Source of the DNA: an uncultured Bacillota bacterium
GTDB taxonomy: Bacteria; Bacillota_I; Bacilli_A; RFN20; CAG-449
Assembly (NCBI GenBank): GCA_905204225.1
Contig: CAJKZK010000081.1
Coordinates: 1 to 8,298, forward strand
Direction of reading: 5' to 3'
Length of the DNA: 8,298 nt
Shown here: positions 4,023 to 8,298 of the stretch, one piece after another
Position numbering within the stretch: the first letter of the stretch is position 1
How the letters are laid out: the number at the start of each line of letters is the position of its first letter
Program-made: the position numbers and the translations under genes
Notes under the pieces: model-generated
What the model saw: only the letters and a program-made list of their open reading frames with translations
The model's database searches: none
What the model was told of the DNA's origin: nothing

Positions 4023-6545
4023 ATGCGTCGTTTTATTGCCTTTATTGTATTGGTATTTTCAATGCTTGGCTTAGTTGTATTCAATATGCAAGCAAATACC
4101 GAAAAAATAAATTGGTCACAAGAATTTAATCGAGGAACTGAAGTTGTTTATACAGTTGAAAATGTTGAAGATAACACAGATAAAATCGATATGAATAAAT
4201 TAGTTGAAACTATGGGCTCAAGACTTGAACAAGCTGGAGCAACTAGTCATAGAATTGATTATTCATTAAGTGATGATAATCGTTATGAAGTTAGAATTGC
4301 ATTAGGTGCAAGATATCAAGCAGATATTGATAATATTTTAAGAAGTACAGTTTCAGCTGGAGATTTATCTTTATATACTACTGATGAATTAGCACATGCA
4401 AATGATCCATTTGTTAGAGGTACTGCTGAAGTTTTATATGATGATAATAGTCAAGCTTATGTAAAAGTTGAAGTTACAAAAGATGTTAAAGATGCTTCTG
4501 ATAAAACAGAAAATGATAATAAATTAATGGTTCTTTGGCAAGGCAAAACAGAAGATATGATGTATGCTGAACTTAAAGATGAAGAATATTCTGTTGGTGG
4601 AAAAACAAATGAACAATTAAAAAATAGAGTTCTTGCAGTTATTAATCTTGGTGATACTACTAGTGATAAAGAAAATGAAAATAGTGGTAATGATAATAGT
4701 TTATTAAAATTTGATGAAGACAATAATAAATATTATTTAACATTTGATTCATTTGGATATGCTGATAATGCAGAATCAAGTACAAAAATGGATGCTAAAT
4801 CTGCTCATTCTTTTGAAAGAATTTTAAATGCTGATAAAATTAATTACGATATTACTGAAGTTTATAGAACAACAATCAATGCTGAATATGGTAATAATTC
4901 TTCTACAATGATTATTGTTTCTATTGCAATATGTTATGCCGCTATAAGCTTATATTTATTAATTAATTATGGTTTAATGGCAATAAGCGGAATTGTTGGA
5001 ATTGGTTTAACAGGTTTATTTGATTTACTTATTATTAATTTCTTAAATATTCAAGCTGGCCCTGCATTTATAATTTCTGTTCTTGTTTCATTATTTATGG
5101 CAGTTACAATGTTATTAAATTATTATAAACGCACAAAAGAAGAAGCTTATAATGGTCGTATTATTGCTAAAGCTTCAAATGAAGGATTTAGAAAAACAAT
5201 TTCTACAGCTGTTGATTCAACTATTTTATTGTTAGTTTTAGGTATAGTTTTAGCAGTTGTATCTAAAGAAAGTGTTAAGTCATTTAGTATTTTCTTTATT
5301 ATAACAAGTATTATTTCTATATTATTTATTTTCTTATTAAGTAAGTGTTTAAATAATTTCTTATTAAATTCAAGTGTAAGTGATAATAACAAATTATTTA
5401 ATTTAAAAGAAGAATATATAAAAGATTTAGATGGTCATGCTGAAAAAGAAATGTGTGATTCTCCTACTCAAAAATTAAAAGTAAATAAACAAGGTAAAAA
5501 ACCTTTATTAATAGCTATTAGTGGATTAGTTGTATCTTTAGTTAGCATCTTAGTATTTACATTTGTTGGTGGCAATACATTTAATTATACTAATGAAGCT
5601 AATTATGGAAGATTAGAAATTAGAAGTGGTGTTACAGAAATTTTTGAAGATAAAGGTGATGGTTTAGCAGAAAATAATTTTGTTAATTATATTGAAAGTT
5701 TATCTGATGATATTAAGGTAACAAAGAGTTGGACTATTACTGATCAAAAGAATCCTTATGAAAAAGATAAAAATTACATTTATTTTTATGCTAATTTAGA
5801 AAAACCATTAGATGTTAATACGGATGCTTACGATGCAATTGAAACTTATGTAAAACAAGTTGATGATGAATATGGTTTAGTTACTTCATATACTGTTCAT
5901 CCAGGTGTTGTTAGAGGAGACTTTAATAATACATTAATTCTTACATCTATTACTATTGGTATTGGTTTATTATATTTTATTATTAGATATCGTTATACAT
6001 TTGCTTTATCAACAATTACTTCTTCAGTTGTTGGTACAATAACTGCATTTGGCTTAATTTCTTTAACAAGATTAGAAGTTTCTAGTTCGGTTGGTATTGG
6101 TGTTCTTGCAGGATTAATTATGACATTGTTATTATTTGTTCCATTTGGTAATCGCTTAAGACAATTAAAAAATGAATCAAAAATTAAAGTTACAACTTTT
6201 GAGCAAAGAGAAGAAATTACAATGGCTTCATTTAAGAGTACAATTAATGAATATTGTATAACTGCAATTATGTTTACTGTTTTATTACTTGCTCTTATTC
6301 CTTTAAATAGTTTAGAAATGGCTCCAATATTTATTGCAACAATTATTTCGTTATTAGTTAATGCTGTGTTTGGAATTTTAATTGTTGTTCCATTACATTT
6401 ATGGTTTGAAAAAACTCTTAAATTTAATAGATTAAAATCAAAAAGAGCAGAATTAAGAAAAGCTAAAAGAGAAAAAGCTATTAAAGCTAATCGTAATAAA
6501 GGTGCTGAACCTGAAGAAATTATTATTCCAGGTATTAATGATTAA
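4023..6545 (+). CDS. secDF: Fused protein translocase subunit SecDF, divergent
   Basis: SecDF assists SecYEG/SecA by using the proton gradient to help pull or release exported proteins on the outer face. The 840 residues show the expected twelve helices: TM1 (3-22), a large extracytoplasmic P1 domain (24-293), TM2-TM6 (295-316, 318-341, 347-368, 393-413, 421-448), a charged linker, TM7 (493-515), the P4 domain (516-634) and TM8-TM12 (636-655, 658-682, 689-708, 744-763, 767-790). FMAVT with KRTKEE (359-374), NEGFRK with AVD (386-398), and GLISLTRLE (677-685) align without gaps to SecD and SecF. Oddities: the proton-relay residues appear replaced by Thr362, Leu704 and Glu743, the Gly-Gly motifs of P1 and P4 are lost, P1 has an acidic Asn/Asp-rich insertion, and there is a basic tail (796-826). 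B. subtilis SecDF is 737 residues. AGGAGG at 4010-4015, 7 bases before the ATG, fixes the start. A terminator follows directly. Confidence 0.9.
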   Translation: MRRFIAFIVLVFSMLGLVVFNMQANTEKINWSQEFNRGTEVVYTVENVEDNTDKIDMNKLVETMGSRLEQAGATSHRIDYSLSDDNRYEVRIALGARYQADIDNILRSTVSAGDLSLYTTDELAHANDPFVRGTAEVLYDDNSQAYVKVEVTKDVKDASDKTENDNKLMVLWQGKTEDMMYAELKDEEYSVGGKTNEQLKNRVLAVINLGDTTSDKENENSGNDNSLLKFDEDNNKYYLTFDSFGYADNAESSTKMDAKSAHSFERILNADKINYDITEVYRTTINAEYGNNSSTMIIVSIAICYAAISLYLLINYGLMAISGIVGIGLTGLFDLLIINFLNIQAGPAFIISVLVSLFMAVTMLLNYYKRTKEEAYNGRIIAKASNEGFRKTISTAVDSTILLLVLGIVLAVVSKESVKSFSIFFIITSIISILFIFLLSKCLNNFLLNSSVSDNNKLFNLKEEYIKDLDGHAEKEMCDSPTQKLKVNKQGKKPLLIAISGLVVSLVSILVFTFVGGNTFNYTNEANYGRLEIRSGVTEIFEDKGDGLAENNFVNYIESLSDDIKVTKSWTITDQKNPYEKDKNYIYFYANLEKPLDVNTDAYDAIETYVKQVDDEYGLVTSYTVHPGVVRGDFNNTLILTSITIGIGLLYFIIRYRYTFALSTITSSVVGTITAFGLISLTRLEVSSSVGIGVLAGLIMTLLLFVPFGNRLRQLKNESKIKVTTFEQREEITMASFKSTINEYCITAIMFTVLLLALIPLNSLEMAPIFIATIISLLVNAVFGILIVVPLHLWFEKTLKFNRLKSKRAELRKAKREKAIKANRNKGAEPEEIIIPGIND

Positions 6546-6552
6546 AAATTTT

Positions 6553-6600
6553 AATGGTCACTAGAAATAGTGATCATTTTATTTTATTATTATTTTAGGT
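6553..6600 (+). terminator. Rho-independent terminator after secDF
   Basis: AATGGTCACT (6553-6562) pairs with AGTGATCATT (6569-6578) to form a 10-bp stem with one G-U pair and a 6-base loop (AGAAAT), followed by an interrupted T-run to about 6597. It starts 8 bases after the secDF stop. The T-run ends only about 10 bases before the recJ start, so the terminator also acts as a barrier between the two genes. Confidence 0.8.
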
Positions 6601-6608
6601 ATAAAAAT

Positions 6609-8162
6609 ATGAATGAATTTCAAATAAAATTATTATCTTTTTTAAATATTTCTCAAGATGAATATTTATCTTTAATTAAAGATGTAAATATTAATGATTT
6701 AGAAAATCCTTATAAATTTTTAAATATGCAAAAAGCTGTTGATAGAATTAATGTTGCTATTAATAATAATGAAAAAATAATGATTTATGGTGATTATGAT
6801 TGTGATGGAATATCAGCTACTTCAATTTTAGTCAAAACATTTATGTATTTAAATAAAAAAGTTGGATATTATATTCCTTCTAGATATATTGATGGTTATG
6901 GTTTAAATTTAAATAGAGCCAAGCAAATCAAAGAAAAAGGATATAATTTAGTTATTACAGTTGATAATGGTGTTGCTGCTAATGAGGCTATTGATTTTTT
7001 AACAAATAATAATGTTGATGTTATTTTAACTGATCATCACGAAATAAGTCGTGAATTACCTTCATGTTATGCTATTTTACATCCATCATTAAAAACAGAC
7101 AATTCTATTGATAAACAATGTGGAGCGTATGTAAGTTTAATGTTATCAATTTGTTTATTAAATAGAATCGATCCATATTTAGTAACATTAGCGACTCAAG
7201 CAACTATATCAGACATGATGCCATTAAAAGGCTTTAATCGTACATTAGTTAAATTAGGCTTAAAAATTATAAATGAACATAAAGAATATCCTCTTTATTT
7301 ATTAACAAATGAAACATGTATTGATGAAGAAACTTTGGCGTTTACTATTTGCCCTAAAATTAATGCTTTTGGTCGTATTAAAGAAGATTTAAGTGTTAAT
7401 GATATGGTTAGATTTTTTGTTATTGATGATAAATTAACTTTAAAAAAAATTGCTTATGAAATTGAACAAATTAACAATTTAAGAAAAAATATTTTAATAA
7501 ATACTATTAATAAATTAGATTTAAATTCTTATAATGATAAAAAAATTATTGTTGAAAGATTAGATAATACATCTGAAGGTGTAATAGGTTTAGTTGCAGC
7601 AAAAATCTTAAATGAAGTAAATAAACCCTGTATTGTGTTTACTAAATCTAACGAACAAAATGTTTTAAAAGGGTCGGCTCGATCAATAAAAGGTTTTTCT
7701 TTAGTTGATGCTTTTTCTTATTTAAATAATTTATTATTAGTTTATGGTGGACATGAAGAAGCGGGAGGCTTGTCTATTAAAGAAGAAAATTATTCTGAAT
7801 TTGTAGATAAATTAAATGAATATGCAAATAATATTGATTATGTTTTTGAAGATGAAAAATATTTATTGATTAATAACAAAGACATTAATTATGAAAATTA
7901 TTTATTTATTAAGTCATTATCTCCATTTGGAATAGATTATTTAAAACCAAAATTATTATTAAATATTGATAGGAATAATATTACTTTTTTTGGTAAAGAA
8001 CAAAATCATATAAAAGGATGCTTGTCTAATAATGCAACTTTTGTAGGATTTTCTTTAGCTAATAAAATTAATTCTTCTAATAATAAATGTTTAGGTACTT
8101 TATCATTTGATGATTTTAAAAAAGGAAAAAATGTAGTGTTTAGAATTGAAAAAATATTATAA
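6609..8162 (+). CDS. recJ: Single-stranded-DNA-specific exonuclease RecJ
   Basis: RecJ degrades single-stranded DNA 5' to 3' in recombination and repair. The DHH phosphoesterase motifs are intact: YGDYDCDG (60-67), SRYIDGYGLN (91-100), ITVDNGV (116-122), TDHH (141-144) and SDMMP (201-205). The family motif CPKINAFGRI follows at 248-257. The DHHA1 part has EGVIGLVAAKIL (323-334), KGSARSIKGFSL (354-365) and GGHEEAGG (380-387), and a C-terminal OB-like region begins near SPFGIDYLKP (438-447). All aspartates and histidines expected for two metal ions are present, so activity is likely. At 517 residues it is close to E. coli RecJ (577) and lacks the long C-terminal extension of the B. subtilis protein. 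I start at the ATG at 6609: a GTG at 6570 is in frame but lies inside the terminator hairpin and would add 13 residues coded by the T-run. The ribosome site, AGG at 6597-6599, is weak. Confidence 0.95.
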   Translation: MNEFQIKLLSFLNISQDEYLSLIKDVNINDLENPYKFLNMQKAVDRINVAINNNEKIMIYGDYDCDGISATSILVKTFMYLNKKVGYYIPSRYIDGYGLNLNRAKQIKEKGYNLVITVDNGVAANEAIDFLTNNNVDVILTDHHEISRELPSCYAILHPSLKTDNSIDKQCGAYVSLMLSICLLNRIDPYLVTLATQATISDMMPLKGFNRTLVKLGLKIINEHKEYPLYLLTNETCIDEETLAFTICPKINAFGRIKEDLSVNDMVRFFVIDDKLTLKKIAYEIEQINNLRKNILINTINKLDLNSYNDKKIIVERLDNTSEGVIGLVAAKILNEVNKPCIVFTKSNEQNVLKGSARSIKGFSLVDAFSYLNNLLLVYGGHEEAGGLSIKEENYSEFVDKLNEYANNIDYVFEDEKYLLINNKDINYENYLFIKSLSPFGIDYLKPKLLLNIDRNNITFFGKEQNHIKGCLSNNATFVGFSLANKINSSNNKCLGTLSFDDFKKGKNVVFRIEKIL

Positions 8163-8215
8163 TTTACTTGTTTATTAGATAAAATTTATTTAAAATCTAG
8201 CAAAGGAGCTAAATT

Positions 8216-8296
8216 ATGAATAAACAAAAAATTATATTTCATTCACCTATTAAATATTTATTAATATTTATTTTAACATCAATTATTTGTTTATAG
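8216..8296 (+). CDS. 26-residue hydrophobic reading frame with strong RBS (small membrane peptide or broken gene start)
   Basis: An ATG at 8216 preceded by AAAGGAG (8202-8208, spacing 7) opens a frame that closes with TAG at 8294-8296. The peptide has a polar, basic start (MNKQKIIFHSPIK) and then a single hydrophobic stretch (YLLIFILTSIICL), the look of a signal anchor or a one-helix membrane peptide. I do not recognise it. It sits 53 bases after recJ, where Bacillus usually has apt. The ribosome binding site is better than that of recJ, which argues that something is really translated here. It could be a complete small protein, or the N-terminus of a longer membrane or exported protein interrupted by a nonsense codon or sequencing error; the window stops 2 bases after the TAG, so it cannot be settled. 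Confidence 0.4.
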   Translation: MNKQKIIFHSPIKYLLIFILTSIICL

Positions 8297-8298
8297 AT

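Noticed and set aside
4457..5392. Minus-strand frames at 4457-4723 and 5147-5392 opposite secDF
   Set aside because: They are shadows of a conserved coding strand rich in GAT/GAA codons, without ribosome sites.
6570..6608. GTG-initiated extension of RecJ by 13 residues
   Set aside because: The GTG lies in the terminator hairpin, has no ribosome site, and the extra residues are only the translation of the T-run.
8168..8196. TTGTTT, 17 bases, TAAAAT as a promoter for the 26-codon frame
   Set aside because: The -35 box is poor and transcription would start inside the ribosome binding site, so it is likely a chance match in AT-rich DNA.

Overview
The window is an AT-rich (roughly one quarter G+C by eye), gene-dense piece of a bacterial chromosome from a low-GC Gram-positive relative, most likely class Bacilli and perhaps one of the uncultured gut or Mollicutes-like lineages such as RF39. 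That placement rests on base composition, on gene order and on the very divergent SecDF; it is an inference, not a search result. The standard code fits: no CDS contains an in-frame TGA, and all five tryptophan codons I count in the protein products are TGG.

Layout, left to right: the 3' part of ruvA (+) and complete ruvB (+), the branch-migration pair for Holliday junctions, 2 bases apart; a small four-helix membrane protein of the YrzE/TIGR04086 type (-), whose end overlaps the end of ruvB; a DUF421 membrane protein of the YrbG/YetF type (+); a SpoVB-like flippase-family protein (-), whose end overlaps the end of the DUF421 gene; a 153-base divergent control region with two plausible promoters for secDF and a perfect 17-base palindrome; secDF (+), a fused SecD-SecF protein of 840 residues; a hairpin terminator; recJ (+); and, at the right edge, a 26-codon reading frame with a strong ribosome binding site. 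There is no stretch over 300 bases without a gene, and I see no RNA gene, mobile element or CRISPR array.

The genes are housekeeping: recombination and repair (RuvAB, RecJ), protein export (SecDF) and envelope functions (SpoVB-like, DUF421, YrzE-like). The order ruvA-ruvB-yrzE-yrbG-spoVB-secDF-recJ matches, from memory, the Bacillus subtilis neighbourhood, with queA, tgt, yajC and the small comN/yrzD gene missing from the positions where they would be expected.

The most notable observation is in SecDF. Gapless alignment by eye to the E. coli and Thermus motifs indicates that all three residues of the proton-relay set are replaced (Asp to Thr362, Asp to Leu704, Arg to Glu743), and the Gly-Gly signature motifs of both periplasmic-type domains are degraded. 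This suggests a SecDF that keeps its architecture but not the proton-driven mechanism. I do not see a wholly new multi-gene system in this window.
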